Source: Zygnema cylindricum (lineage: Eukaryota; Streptophyta; Zygnematophyceae; Zygnematales; Zygnemataceae). Taken from it: 64,000 bases of DNA. The stretch spans positions 30,045 through 94,044 of the forward strand of contig JBBHKE010003558.1 in NCBI GenBank assembly GCA_037447655.1. Direction: 5' to 3'. Within the stretch, counting starts at the first letter, position 1. Every line of letters starts with the position of its first letter. Position numbers and translations under genes: made by a program. Below, in pieces: positions 42,960-53,564 of this stretch. The notes beneath the pieces are model-generated. The model was not told the origin of the DNA, searched no databases, and saw nothing but the letters and a program-made list of their open reading frames with translations.

Positions 42960-44079
42960 CCATATGTTTTGCTTTAAAATGATGTTTAGGATTGGCAGAA
43001 ATGGTAATAGCTGCGTGATTCTCACAAAATACTTTCTGAACACCACTCTTAAGATGACCAAGTTCACCAAGCCAGGACTTGACCTACATTAATTCTTTTA
43101 CAGCAGAGCAAGAGGCCTTGTACTTAGCCTCCATGGTGGAATGAGCAATGACCTTTTGTTGCTTGCTGCCCTAGCAGCAAGCCCCATCACCCTCATACAA
43201 TACATACCTTGACGTGCATCTTCTCATAGGAGCATCCCCATAGCTGGCATCACTTTAAATGGTGATGTCAGTATTGTTCCTACCCAAATGCAACCATAGA
43301 TCTCTAGTCCCTATGAGATATCTAAAGACTCTTTTAGTTGGCTCCCAATCTTTCTTAGTGGGAGCATTTAGACTCCTACTTAGTACTCTTACCGCTGCAG
43401 CTATGTTCGGCGGGTACAATTCATGAAATATATTAGGCTGCCCACTATTTGTCTATAAGGAATGTGCATAAATATTTTCTCTTCCGGGCCTACCTCATCA
43501 TCCAAGATTATAACTCCCTCTTCCACACTCCCCTCACTTCCCTTCTTTAGTTCCATAGGAGGGGTACAACTCTTAGCCTTGTCCATTTGTATTTTTTCTA
43601 ACATGTTTCGAATGGCCCCTTTTTGATTTAATCTTATTATCTATCTATCTGTGTCTCTCTATACCTGAATTCCGAAAATATATCTTGCTTCTCCCATATC
43701 TTTCATCTCAAATATTCCTTTTAGATCATTCTTCAACTTTTTTATTTTATCCATAAATTTACTTAAAAGAAGCAAATCATCAACATAAATTGCAATGAAA
43801 ATAATTCCTTCCTCATCTTCAAACAAATAAATTGAGTGATCTGAGCTGATCCGAATATATCCTAAACATGTAACGAACTCATCGATCTTCTTGTTCCATT
43901 GTCGAGGCACTTGTTTTAGCACATACAAAGATTTGATCAGTCGGCATACCTTGCTCTCCTCCCCTTGCTCTACAAATCTTTCGGGCTGTCGCATAAAAAT
44001 CTCCTCTTCCAACTCACCATGTAGGAAGGTCGTCTTGATGTCCATCTGATGCACTTCCATGTCTTCTGCTGCCGCCATA
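42960..44079 (-). pseudogene. Element D reverse transcriptase C-terminal part and RNase H
   Basis: On the minus strand from 44079: AAAEDMEVHQMDIKTTF, LHGELEEEIFMRQPERF, LYVLKQVPRQWNKK, and the active-site YVDDLLLLSK (open to 43659). After breaks, MLEKIQMDKAKSCTPPMEL (43604-43401) and RNase H pieces follow, ending PKHHFKAKHM at 42960, where G2 interrupts it. It continues at 26844. CCATA at 44075-44079 is the left duplication of element E. Confidence 0.85.
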
Positions 44080-45127
44080 TGCAGTTCTGTGTCCTCCATT
44101 GGACCACAGAATACAGGAAGCCTCTAGATAGTATTTAACTAACCCACTTTAAGCCACAACCACTGCTGCCCAAGAAGGAAAACTGACAATTTGACTGCAG
44201 CCCTGTGTAGCCTGAACTCCCCTGAGTCCGTAGAAAAAAGAATCACTGAAAACCGCCAACCAGGCGATAAGTTATAGGGTGGCAAAGATGCCAATTTATA
44301 CAAACTCTCTGAGAGAGAGGACTATCTACCTAAATTTTCCTAAGTCCTAGTTTTTCCTAATTCCCTCTCACAGCTCCTATCTACTGCCTGTACGAACCAA
44401 TCATAAAACTGTATAGTACTAGAAAGTACTACTGCCGATGTACTTTGTGTACGGCCTCTGTACGACAAGGCCATTAAGTGGACGCGTGTCCACTTTCCAC
44501 TCGTCCGTACGTTCCTCGGAATTCCCGCGACCGAATGATGTCTTCCCACGTGGCGCCAAGTCATGCCACGTAACTAAATGCCAAAATGACCACTCCGGGA
44601 TTTCGGCGATGATGTGCGCCGTTGGATTATATGCGAAACGTAATCTTGGCCGAAATAAATACTTGCGCGATATTTGTTCCGATGTAGAAATAAAATGCGT
44701 GGTATCCGTTTTGAATTAGCGTCGTACGACGTACTTTATAAAACTGTATATATGTACGCCGTAAACAGTTTTGGTTAAATGAACTTTATCCTTTCGAACT
44801 AAATATATATCTATCACATACCATAGCTCTTAGCACTGGTCGTAGTCTATTAGGATAAAGCTGACCGCTACCGGTCGATTTGACAAACCGCAGGTACCGG
44901 GATCAAATCTCTGGTCCGTCAAGTATATTTTTAGTAACCTACTAAAAATAGTTGTCTGTTGAACTAAGGCAGCCATGGATCAACCTCTCTCTCTTTCCTT
45001 CAGTGACTACAGCAAGTATGGGGGCTAGAGAGCGGAGGTGGAGGCAGGCTGTCCGTCCTTTTCTTTTTCCTTTTATAAAAACATATTTAAACCTAGAAAA
45101 TACTCTAGAAATCTATAAATTTCAACA
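44080..45127 (-). repeat. Element E 3' LTR
   Basis: 1048 bp; the polypurine tract (TAGAAAATAAGGGGAG in element sense, plus strand 45128-45143) adjoins it. The tRNA-like module on the plus strand is at 44843-44925. Confidence 0.9.
44843..44925 (+). other. tRNA-like module in LTR of element E (antisense to element)
   Basis: TAGTCTATTAGGATAAAGC occupies the D-arm position and GGTACCGGGATCAAATCTC the T-arm position, ending GGTCCGTCA. It is repeated in the other LTR at about 50234-50316. Confidence 0.5.
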
Positions 45128-45140
45128 CTCCCCTTATTTT

Positions 45141-47321
45141 CTAGTCTAATTTTAATTTTTCTTTCAACCCGCATTTTTCCCGACAATATTTTAGTTTAGG
45201 AGAGGGCACAGGTTTGGTCATCATGTCAGCCACCATTTCTTCATCAGGTCTATACACAAGATTTAGAATTTTATTTTCAACTTTTTCTCTTACGAAGCTT
45301 AATCTTATGTCCATATGTTTTGCTTTGAAATGGTGTTTTGGATTGGCTGCAATTGCAATTGCAGCTTGGTTATCGCAAAAGATTTCATGCACTCCCTCCT
45401 TCATAAATCCCAGTTCTTGTAACAATGATTTCACCCACATTAGTTCTTTTACAGCAGAACACGACGCCATATACTCAGCCTCCATAGTAGACTGAGCAAC
45501 CACCTTTTGTTGCTTACTGCTCCAACAGCAAGCACCTTCCCCCACATACAAAACATATCCAGAAGTGCATCTTCTCATAGGTGCATCCCCATAACTGGCG
45601 TCACTCCAAGTGGTGATATCAGTATGCTCCCCTCCCAAATGCAACCATAACTCTCTAGTTCCCACCAGATATCTCATGACTCTCTTGGCTGCCTCCCAAT
45701 CTCTCTTTCTAGGATCATTAAGACTCCTACTGAGTACTCCAACTGCTGCCGCTATGTCCGGCCTGGTACAGTTCATAAAATAGATTAAGCTTCCTACGAC
45801 CTGTCTATAAGGAATAGACTTCATGAACTCTCTCTCCTCTAGACTCATATGATCGTCTAAGATCATCACTCCTCCTTCTACACTCCCATCACTTACTTTT
45901 TTCAAGTCCATGGGAGTGGTACAACTGTTAGCATTTTCCATCTGGAATTTCTCAAGCATATTACCTATTGCTTCTTTCTGAGTAAGTATGATAATCTTCT
46001 TCCCTCTATCTCTCTCCATTTGGATCCCCAAAATATATTTTGCCTCCCCTAAATCCTTCATATCAAATCTGCCCCTAAGATCTTTCTTTAGCCTATTGAT
46101 ATTATCTAAAGACTTACTTAACACAAGCAGATCATCCACATAAATTGCAATAAAAATGACACCATTCTCATCTTCAAACATATAGATAGAATGGTCAGAG
46201 CTGATCCGGATGTATCCCAGATCGGTGAGAAACTCATCAAGTTTCTTGTTCCACTGTCGGGGAGCCTGTTTCAGTCCATATAAGTACTTTATGAGCCTGC
46301 ACACTTTGCTCTCTTCTCCTTTTTCCACAAACCCCTCGGGTTGCCTCATAAAAATTTCTTCCTCTAACTCACCATTAAGAAAAGCAGTCTTAATATCCAT
46401 CTGGTGAATTTCCATGTCTTCCGCTGCGGCCAGACTGAGGAGAATCCTTACCGATGGGAACCGAACAACTGGAGCAAAGGTCTCCTCATAGTCAATCCCC
46501 TCCTTTTGGGTGAACCCCTTTGCTACCAATCGAGCCTTATACCTCTCAATTGTATTATCTGGGTTCAGTTTTAGTTTAAATACCCATTTACATCCAATAG
46601 GTTTTCTGTCAGGAGGGCAATCCGCTAGTTCCCAAGTATTTGCTTCCATGATAGAAGCCATCTCATCATTTATGGCTCTAATCCATCTTTCTTTCTCTGG
46701 ACTATTTACTGCCTCTAAGTAAGATTGAGGCTCATCTGGGTGAGATAGCTTAGTTACCTTATGTGCAGCTTGTTTTTCCTGTATCCTTTTGCTGCTCCTC
46801 CTTCCTCCCTCAAACTCCGAAGCTGGAATGGATGGAAGTCTTGGATTTCTTCTCACTGTCTCATCGGCTCCCCTGTCCATAAAAACCGTATCTTGTCCCG
46901 CTTCTTCCATCTCCTCGAAGTCCATAGGAGTATGTGAGGTTTCCGGTGAGTCTCCTGTATCTTCGATCTCCCCTGAATCTGTAATCACAGTTTCACTCAT
47001 GTCTTTTTCGGGAATGACTGAGTTCTCCTCACTTTCGGACTCTAATCTGATCCTTATCTTCTTTGTATATTTGAAGGGGTCAAATGACTTCCCTTCATCC
47101 ATGACAACTAAGTGTTTGACCAGAATGATATCTTTCTTTGCTAAGTCATAGACTCTATATCCCTTAACATCCTCATCATATCCCACAAAGTATCCAGGTT
47201 TTCCCTTAGCATCTAGTTTCCAGTTTTTCCTATCCGTGTCAAGACTGTAAACTTGGCTACCAAATACTTTAAGGTGTGAGATATCTGGTTTCCTTCCAAC
47301 CCATCTCTCATAAGGTGTCAC
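45141..47321 (-). CDS. Element E integrase C-terminus, reverse transcriptase and RNase H
   Basis: A 726-codon open stretch reads TPYERWVGRKPDISHLKVFGSQ and YDEDVKGYRVYDL, then a variable linker. A full Copia RT follows: GCKWVFKLKLNPDNTIERYK, VVRFPSVRILLSLAAAEDM, DIKTAFLNGEL, LYGLKQAPRQWN, and active-site YVDDLLVLSKS. RNase H is complete (WSDASYGDAPMRRC, STMEAEYMASCSAV, FKAKHMDIRLSF) and ends at a natural stop 14 bases from the LTR. It copies RNA to DNA and removes the template. The segment is intact by itself but is separated from the integrase core by stops at about 47358 and 47445, so the whole polyprotein cannot be made without readthrough. Confidence 0.9.
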   Translation of the reverse strand: MTPYERWVGRKPDISHLKVFGSQVYSLDTDRKNWKLDAKGKPGYFVGYDEDVKGYRVYDLAKKDIILVKHLVVMDEGKSFDPFKYTKKIRIRLESESEENSVIPEKDMSETVITDSGEIEDTGDSPETSHTPMDFEEMEEAGQDTVFMDRGADETVRRNPRLPSIPASEFEGGRRSSKRIQEKQAAHKVTKLSHPDEPQSYLEAVNSPEKERWIRAINDEMASIMEANTWELADCPPDRKPIGCKWVFKLKLNPDNTIERYKARLVAKGFTQKEGIDYEETFAPVVRFPSVRILLSLAAAEDMEIHQMDIKTAFLNGELEEEIFMRQPEGFVEKGEESKVCRLIKYLYGLKQAPRQWNKKLDEFLTDLGYIRISSDHSIYMFEDENGVIFIAIYVDDLLVLSKSLDNINRLKKDLRGRFDMKDLGEAKYILGIQMERDRGKKIIILTQKEAIGNMLEKFQMENANSCTTPMDLKKVSDGSVEGGVMILDDHMSLEEREFMKSIPYRQVVGSLIYFMNCTRPDIAAAVGVLSRSLNDPRKRDWEAAKRVMRYLVGTRELWLHLGGEHTDITTWSDASYGDAPMRRCTSGYVLYVGEGACCWSSKQQKVVAQSTMEAEYMASCSAVKELMWVKSLLQELGFMKEGVHEIFCDNQAAIAIAANPKHHFKAKHMDIRLSFVREKVENKILNLVYRPDEEMVADMMTKPVPSPKLKYCREKCGLKEKLKLD

Positions 47322-48398
47322 TCCCTTTACAGCTGAGGTAAGGACTCTATTCTTAATCTAGTTGGCACAGTTCATTGCTTCTGCCCAAAATCTCTTTCCT
47401 ATTTTCTTGTCTTCCAACATACAGCGTACACTATCTCCTAGTGTTCAATTCAACCTCTCAGTTACCCCATTTTGTTTCGGGTTATATGGTACAATTTTTT
47501 GGTGCTGCACTCCCTCATCTCTCAGATATTCCTCAAACTCGTAAGAGGTATATTCCCCCTCATTATCACTCCTTATCCTCTTAATGGGGATTTCATGCAA
47601 CTTCTCACTCCAAGCTTTATATTCTTTGAAGTAAGTTGATGCTTCAGACTTTGTTTTCAGAAAGTAGACTCTAGAGTATCTAGACCAGTCATCAGTTATT
47701 GTCATCATAAACCTCTTTCCTCCAACCGAAGGTACTTTTGCAGGCCCCCAAATATCTGTGTGGACTAAATCTAATACTTTCTCACCTCTATATGTGGCGG
47801 CTTTGGGAAAGGGAAGTCTGTGAGCCTTACCATGAGCACAACCACTACAATCATCCATCATTTCATTATCCCCAAACTCAATGCCATCTACTACCCCAAG
47901 TTTTTTCATTTCCCTTAACCTATCAAAATGTACATGCCCCAACCGCTTATGCCAAATCATCACCTTAGGGACACCAACATAGTAAGCATTCTTCTTTTCA
48001 TTACTCAAGTTAAGCCTAAACATTCCTTGGCTACCCTTATCTGCTATGAAGTAAACTTCATCCCCATACTTAGCTGTAAAGACTCCCTTTCTGGTGAAGG
48101 TATCAAACTCTTTGTCATCTAACACAGACGTAGAGACAAGGTTTTTACTCAGCTGTGGAATGTAAAGTACATCTGAGAATGTAAGTATAGAAGTCTTACC
48201 CTCCACTAAGACTTTCAGATCTAGTGATCCCACTAGATCTGTAGTAACCACTCTCCCATCCCCATACTCTATCTCTACAGTAGGAATCTTTCTTAACTTA
48301 GTGAAGAGTTCTTTATCACGACACATATGCATGGATGCACCTGAGTCGATGATCCATCCTTCCTGTGGAGCTTCCCGGATGGCTCCAAGGGCACACTT
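47322..48398 (-). pseudogene. Element E protease and integrase
   Basis: Just after the gag stop the same frame reads GWIIDSGASMHMC, with an intact DSG active site. The integrase zinc site is HKRLGHVHFDRL with CSGCAHGKAHRLPF, and the core shows DLVHTDIWGPAKV and RSDNEGEYTS. It stops at a TGA (47445) where the family reads an Arg-Thr pair, so CGA to TGA is likely. A TAG near 47358 is a second break in CAN-IKNR. This part would cut the polyprotein and integrate the cDNA. Confidence 0.88.
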
Positions 48399-49490
48399 CT
48401 ACCTCCGAGGAATCTCCTTCTCCTCCAAACTCTCGTCAAGAAGAAGCTCCCCATCCTCCTCAGAGGACTCATCCTCGGTTTCTCCTGACACCTTTGTAAC
48501 CACAAGTGCCTTTTTCTTCCCTCCGGAAGAACCCCCTCCACGGTTCTCTTGGAGCCTCAGCTCTGATAGCTTGACACAATCTGCAATAAAGTGCCCCGGC
48601 TTTTTACAAAAATGACAAAGACCCTTTGGGGGCCTTTGTCCCCCTGAATGATCTCTTTCCCCTCTATAAGGTTTCTTCGGGTCCTTTCCCCATCGGTCCC
48701 CTCCTACTGCTAGAGCTTGAATGCTCTTTCCTCCTCTCCTAATCTCCATTGTGTTTTCCTGCACAAGTATCATCCTGACTACTGTGTTCCATTTCCATGA
48801 ACTATCAGGCATTCCCTGTACTCGGTACACTAAATTTTCGAACTCATTTGGTAATTTCATGATAAGGGTGTTAACTTTCATTTTCATTGTACCTATCCAC
48901 CCGGCACTTTCCATTTCTGTATACAAACAAGAAAGATCATTACAGTAATCTAACATCTTTCCTCCTTTGTAAGTGTAACTCAATAGCTTTTGCTCAGCCA
49001 ACTGGAGCTCCTGAATAGTTCCAGCTCTATAAATTTCCACCAAACTCACCCACAACTCCTTCGCCTTGTAAATGTGAAGATGAGGAGTGGCCAAACCTTG
49101 AGTGAGGTGCCTCAGAATGAAGTTCTTGGCAGCCATGTTTACATCCTCCCACATTTGAGAATCGTTCTCCACGGTCTTCACGATTGCCGCTCCCGATACT
49201 GTGGCAATAGGAGTAAGGGGTGTCTCCTTTCCTTTCCCCTTTTCGGACACACTGCTGTCCCCATCATCTGCCTCCTCCGCTGAGGCAGCCGTTGCTGCAG
49301 GAAACCTTACTCCTCCAAATCCTGGTGGAGTTCCTGAAGGTGGACGTTTCACTTGTCCACTGACGATACCCCAGTATCGTTTTTCACACAAAGCTCCCAT
49401 CATCATGGCTTCCCAATAGATGAACCCAGATCCATTGAAGGTGGGCACCCTAGAGGGTGGGCCCATAACCTGCAGTTCTGTGTCCTCCAT
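48399..49490 (-). CDS. Element E gag
   Basis: An open frame of 363 codons starts MEDTELQVMGPPSRVPTF. Its first 20 bases are the end of the 5' LTR, and the next 15 are the primer-binding site, so codons 7-12 are the site itself. The capsid-like domain has FILRHLTQGLATPHLHIYKAK and YTYKGGKMLDYCNDLSCLY, then a CCHC knuckle CHFCKKPGHFIADC and an acidic linker. It ends with TAG in RR-stop-KCALGA at the junction to protease, where element A reads CAG. The full length suggests a usable gag. It forms particles and binds RNA. Confidence 0.9.
   Translation of the reverse strand: MEDTELQVMGPPSRVPTFNGSGFIYWEAMMMGALCEKRYWGIVSGQVKRPPSGTPPGFGGVRFPAATAASAEEADDGDSSVSEKGKGKETPLTPIATVSGAAIVKTVENDSQMWEDVNMAAKNFILRHLTQGLATPHLHIYKAKELWVSLVEIYRAGTIQELQLAEQKLLSYTYKGGKMLDYCNDLSCLYTEMESAGWIGTMKMKVNTLIMKLPNEFENLVYRVQGMPDSSWKWNTVVRMILVQENTMEIRRGGKSIQALAVGGDRWGKDPKKPYRGERDHSGGQRPPKGLCHFCKKPGHFIADCVKLSELRLQENRGGGSSGGKKKALVVTKVSGETEDESSEEDGELLLDESLEEKEIPRR
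49456..49470 (-). other. Element E primer-binding site (half-tRNA-iMet type)
   Basis: In element sense GGTTATGGGCCCACC follows the LTR with no spacer. All 15 bases are complementary to plant initiator tRNA-Met from the anticodon stem through the loop to the first two bases of the 3' stem strand. Confidence 0.85.
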
Positions 49491-50518
49491 TGGACCACAG
49501 AATACAGGAAGCCTCTAGATAGTATTTAACTAACCCACTTTAAGCCACAACCACTGCTGCCCAAGAAGGAAAACTGACAATTTGACTGCACTCCTGTGTA
49601 GCCTGGACTCCCCTGAGTCCGTAGAAAAAAGAATCACTGAAAACGGCCAACCAGGCGATAAGTTATAGGGTGGCAAAGATGCCAATTTATACAAACTCTC
49701 TGAGAGAGAGGACTATCTACCTAAATTTTCCTAAGTCCTAGTTTTTCCTAATTCCCTCTCACAGCTCCTATCTACTGCCTGTACGAACCAATCACAAAAC
49801 TGTATAGTACTAGAAAGTACTACTGCCGATGTACTTTCTGTACGGCCTCTGTACGACAAGGCCATTAAGTGGATGCGTGTCCACTTTCCACTCGTCCGTA
49901 CGTTCCTCGGAATTCCCGCGACCGAATGATGTCTTCCCACGTGGCGCCAAGTCATGCCACGTAACTAAATGCCAAAATGACCACTCCGGGATTTCGGCGA
50001 TGATGTGCGCCGTTGGATTATATGCGAAACGTAATCTTGGCCGGAATAAATACTTGCGCGATATTTGTTCCGATGTAGAAATAAAATGCGTGGTATCCGT
50101 TTTGAATTAGCGTCGTACGACGTACTTTATAAAACTGTATATATGTACGCCGTAAACAGTTTTGGTTAAATGAACTTTATCCTTTCGAACTAAATATATA
50201 TCTATCACATACCATAGCTCTTAGCACTGGTCGTAGTCTATTAGGATAAAGCTGACCGCTACCGGTCGATTTGACGAACCGCAGGTACCGGGATCAAATC
50301 TCTGGTCCGTCAAGTATATTTTTAGTAACCTACTAAAAATAGTTGTCTGTTGAACTAAGGCAGCCATGGATCAACCTCTCTCTCTTTCCTTCAGTGACTA
50401 CAGCAAGTATGGGGGCTAGAGAGCGGAGGTGGAGGCAGGCTGTCCGTCCTTTTCTTTTTCCTTTTATAAAAACATATTTAAACCTAGAAAATACTCTAGA
50501 AATCTATAAATTTCAACA
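49471..50518 (-). repeat. Element E 5' LTR
   Basis: 1048 bp, near-identical to 44080-45127. It contains the gag ATG at its inner end and the second copy of the tRNA-like module. Confidence 0.9.
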
Positions 50519-51290
50519 CCATACTGAGAAGTATCTGAGCAGAGGGAAACCTGACGACCGGAGCAAAAGTTTCCTCGTTGTCAATTTCCTCTTTCTAGGT
50601 AAATCCCTTCTCCACTAACCGAGCCTTGTAGCGCTCAATGGTGTTATCTGGGTTGAGTTTCAGTTTAAATACCCATTTACACCCGATCAGCTTCCTATCA
50701 GAGGGAGAGTCCATCAATTCCCACGTATTGGCAGCCATAATCAAAGCCATCTCCTCATTAATGGTTGTCTTCCACCGGTTTCTCTCATGACATTTCATCG
50801 CATCACCATAAGTCTGGGGTTCATCGGGATGAGACTGTTTGGTTACCTTGTTGTTAACTTGTTTCTCTTGCAGTCTTTTGCTGTTTCTCCTTCCACCCTC
50901 AAACTCTGATGCCAGAATGGATGGCTCTCGTGGATTCTTTCGAATTGTTTCAACTTCTCCCCTATCTTTTGATTTTGGGGGTATTTCCACTACATAATCT
51001 GCTTCGGTTAGAGTTGGCACTAGGGGTTCCACGGCTGATTCTCCTCGATTTGATTTCTACCTGCAAGATCATCATCTTGTCGAAAACTTGGATAGTTTGG
51101 AAGCTGAAAGTCATTAGAATTTTTTGACTCAAATCTGATTTTGACTGTCTTTTTATGCTTAAAGGGATCTATAGATTTCCCTTCATCCATGACCACTAGA
51201 TGTTTTACTAGGATAATATCATCTCTCTTGAGATCATAGACTCTATATCTTTTTACATCTTCATCATATCCTAGCAGATATCATGGTTTT
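50519..51290 (-). pseudogene. Element D reverse transcriptase, N-terminal part
   Basis: The minus strand reads a variable linker, then ETIRKNPREPSILASEFEGG, QSHPDEPQTYGDAM and GCKWVFKLKLNPDNTIERYK (open 51032-50595). After a stop it continues ETFAPVVRFPS and is cut by element E. The sequence continues at 44079. The integrase-tail YRVYDL lies at about 51240. Several stops and shifts occur. Confidence 0.85.
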
Positions 51291-52300
51291 CCTTTCGGAT
51301 CTAACTTCTAATTTGACCGATCTGTGTCTAGGCTGAATATTTCACTACCGAAAACACTAAGTGTGAAACATCTAGTTTTCGGCCGGTCCATCTCTCATGA
51401 GTTTGGCCTTTTACTGCCAAAGTGAAAACTCTATTCTTGAGATAATTTGTACAGTTCATAGCTTCGGCCCAAAATCTCTTTCCTATCTTCTTATCTGAGA
51501 GCATACTCCTAGCACTATCACTTAGTGTTCTTTTTTACCTCTGAGCTACACCATTATGCTCAGGATTTTCAGGAACTCTGTTTTGGTGTTGCACTCCATC
51601 TTCTCTCATAAAATCCTCAAATTGATTGGAGGTATACTCTCCCCCATTATCACTCCTTACTCTCTTAATAGAGGTTTCATGGAGTTTTTCACTCCATGCC
51701 TAATATTCCTTAAAAACCTGTGGGGCCTCTGACTTATTTTCAAAAAATACACTCTAGAGTATCGAGACCAATCGTAAGTAATTGTCATCATAAACCTTTT
51801 ACCACCGGGTGAGGGTACTTTGGCCGGTCCCCAAATATTAGTGTGTACCAAATATAACATTTTTCCCATTTTTAAGTAGCTTCTTTTGGGAAGGGTAACC
51901 TGTGTGCCTTACCTTGAGAACAACCACTACAGTCACTTAGGTTTTCACTTTCTCCGAACTGAATTCTTTCCACTATTCCCATCTTTTTCATTTTTTTCAA
52001 ATTATGTAAATACACATGTCCAAGACTCTTATGCCACGACATAAGATAATGAACACCAACATAGTAAAGTTTATTCTTTTCATTGCTAAAAATCAGCCTA
52101 AACATCCCTTGGCTACCCTTTTCAGCAGTGAAATAAACTTCCTCCTCAAAGCTAGCAGGAAAGGTTCCCTTCCTAGAGTTAGTCTAAAAACCTTTATCAT
52201 CTAACACAGACGTTGAGATGAGGTTTTTGTTAAACTCTGGATTAAATAACACATCACAGAATGTCACTATGGATGTCTTTCCCTCCACTAAGACTTTCAG
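51291..52300 (-). pseudogene. Element D integrase
   Basis: Pieces on the minus strand: MFRLIFSNEKNKLYYVGVH, HKSLGHVYLHNLKKMKKMG and CSGCSQGKAHRLPFPKEAT (52105-51872), then LVHTNIWGPAKVPSPGG (51869-51657) and SDNGGEYTSNQFEDF at about 51640. The first catalytic Asp is changed to Asn (TNIWG for TDIWG). Multiple stops. It is a decayed Copia integrase. Confidence 0.8.
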
Positions 52301-53564
52301 ATCTACCGATCATACCATAGTAGTAGTGACTACGCTCCCATCCCCATACTCTATCTCTACGGTGGAAATCTTTCTCATCTTTGTGAACATGTGTTTATCC
52401 TTACACATCCACATGGAGGCACCGGAATCCACAATCCAACCTTCTTCACCTTTCAAACCTCCAAATGCACACTTATGCTTTCGAGGAATTTCAACCTCGG
52501 TCTTTGCCTCCAACTCCTCATCCAGCAAGAGCTCACACTCCTCGTCCTCGGATTCCTCCTCGTGTACCTGAGTCACAAGAGCATTTTTATTTCCTCTTGG
52601 AGGTCCACCGGTCTGCCCCTCCTTTAACCGAAGTTCGGTTATCTTAGTGCACTCCTCCATATGGTGCCCTGGTTTCTTACAAAAATGACACAAACCCTTG
52701 GGAGCCCTTGATCCAAACTCCTCGATCGATTTTTTTGCTCCCCCCCTCCATAATTTCCGACCAGTTTCCTAAAATGGTTGTTTCTCCAATCGGTCTCACC
52801 TGCCAAGGCTTGCCCACATTTTCCTCCCTTTCTGATCTCAATCGTGTTCTCCCGAAAGAGAATCATCCCTACCACTGTATTCCATATCGACCTTGAGTTT
52901 GGCAAGTCTTGCACACGGTTGACTATGTTCTCGAACTCATCTGGTAACTTCATGAGCAAGCAGTTAACCTTCATCTTTTTAGTTTCAACTTGTCCAGTAC
53001 TCTCTAGCTCCATAAAAAATGTTGTGAACTCATTACAAAAATCCAACATCTTCCCCCCTTTGTATACATATGCGTTACTTTTGTGATCAGCCAACTGTTG
53101 TTGCTGAATTGTACCACTTCTGTACATCTCTATGAAAGCCACCCAAAGATCGGATGCCCTCTCTACCAGCAAATGAGGAGATGCAAGCCCTTAAGTGAGA
53201 TGGCAGAGGATGAAGTGCTTTGCCGCCATATTGTGGTAGTCCCAGGTACCAGTATCATTCTCCTCGTTCATCAGAATAGGTGACATGAATGTCGAACCAG
53301 TTGTTATCGGTGTGATCGTCTCTTTCTCGTTTCCTTTGTCTCCTCCGTTGGAGATGGATCTGCATCTCTGGTGAATCTGCTTCCTCCAAACCCTGGAGGA
53401 ATGCCAAGATTGGATGGGCGCCTCACCCGTCCACTCACTATTCCCCAAAACCTTTTCTCACATAAAGCTCCTGTCATCATACTCTCCCAATTTATGAAGC
53501 CAATTCCATTAACTATGGGCACCCTAAAGGGTGGGCCCATAACTTGTAACTTTGAGACCTCCAT
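52301..53564 (-). pseudogene. Element D gag and protease
   Basis: The ATG at 53562-53564 lies in the LTR: MEVSKLQVMGPPFRVPIVNG. A frame change follows near 53330. The gag domain is open at 53172-52639 (AYVYKGGKMLDFCNEF, NCLLMKLPDEFENIVNRVQD). The knuckle CHFCKKPGHHMEEC, acidic linker, PRKHKCAFGG and protease GWIVDSGASMWMC are open at 52693-52310. The protease DSG is intact. At the codon where E has TAG this copy has CAT. Close relative of C. Confidence 0.85.
53530..53544 (-). other. Element D primer-binding site (half-tRNA-iMet type)
   Basis: In element sense AGTTATGGGCCCACC follows the LTR, one base different from the perfect site in E. Confidence 0.75.

Larger units (their letters stand above)
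44080..50518 (-). mobile_element. Element E: nearly complete Copia retrotransposon
   Basis: LTRs of 1048 bp each (44080-45127 and 49471-50518) begin TGCAGTTCTG and end TTTCAACA on the plus strand, flanked by CCATA at 44075-44079 and 50519-50523. I saw about ten differences between the LTRs. Gag-pol occupies one minus-strand frame from 49490 to 45141, interrupted by only three stops (48399, 47445 and about 47358). It is inserted in the reverse transcriptase of element D. Confidence 0.93.

Noticed and set aside
42744-43070. Minus-strand frame across the right edge of G2
   Set aside because: It is an artefact spanning element D RNase H in the wrong frame and the G2 A1 repeat.
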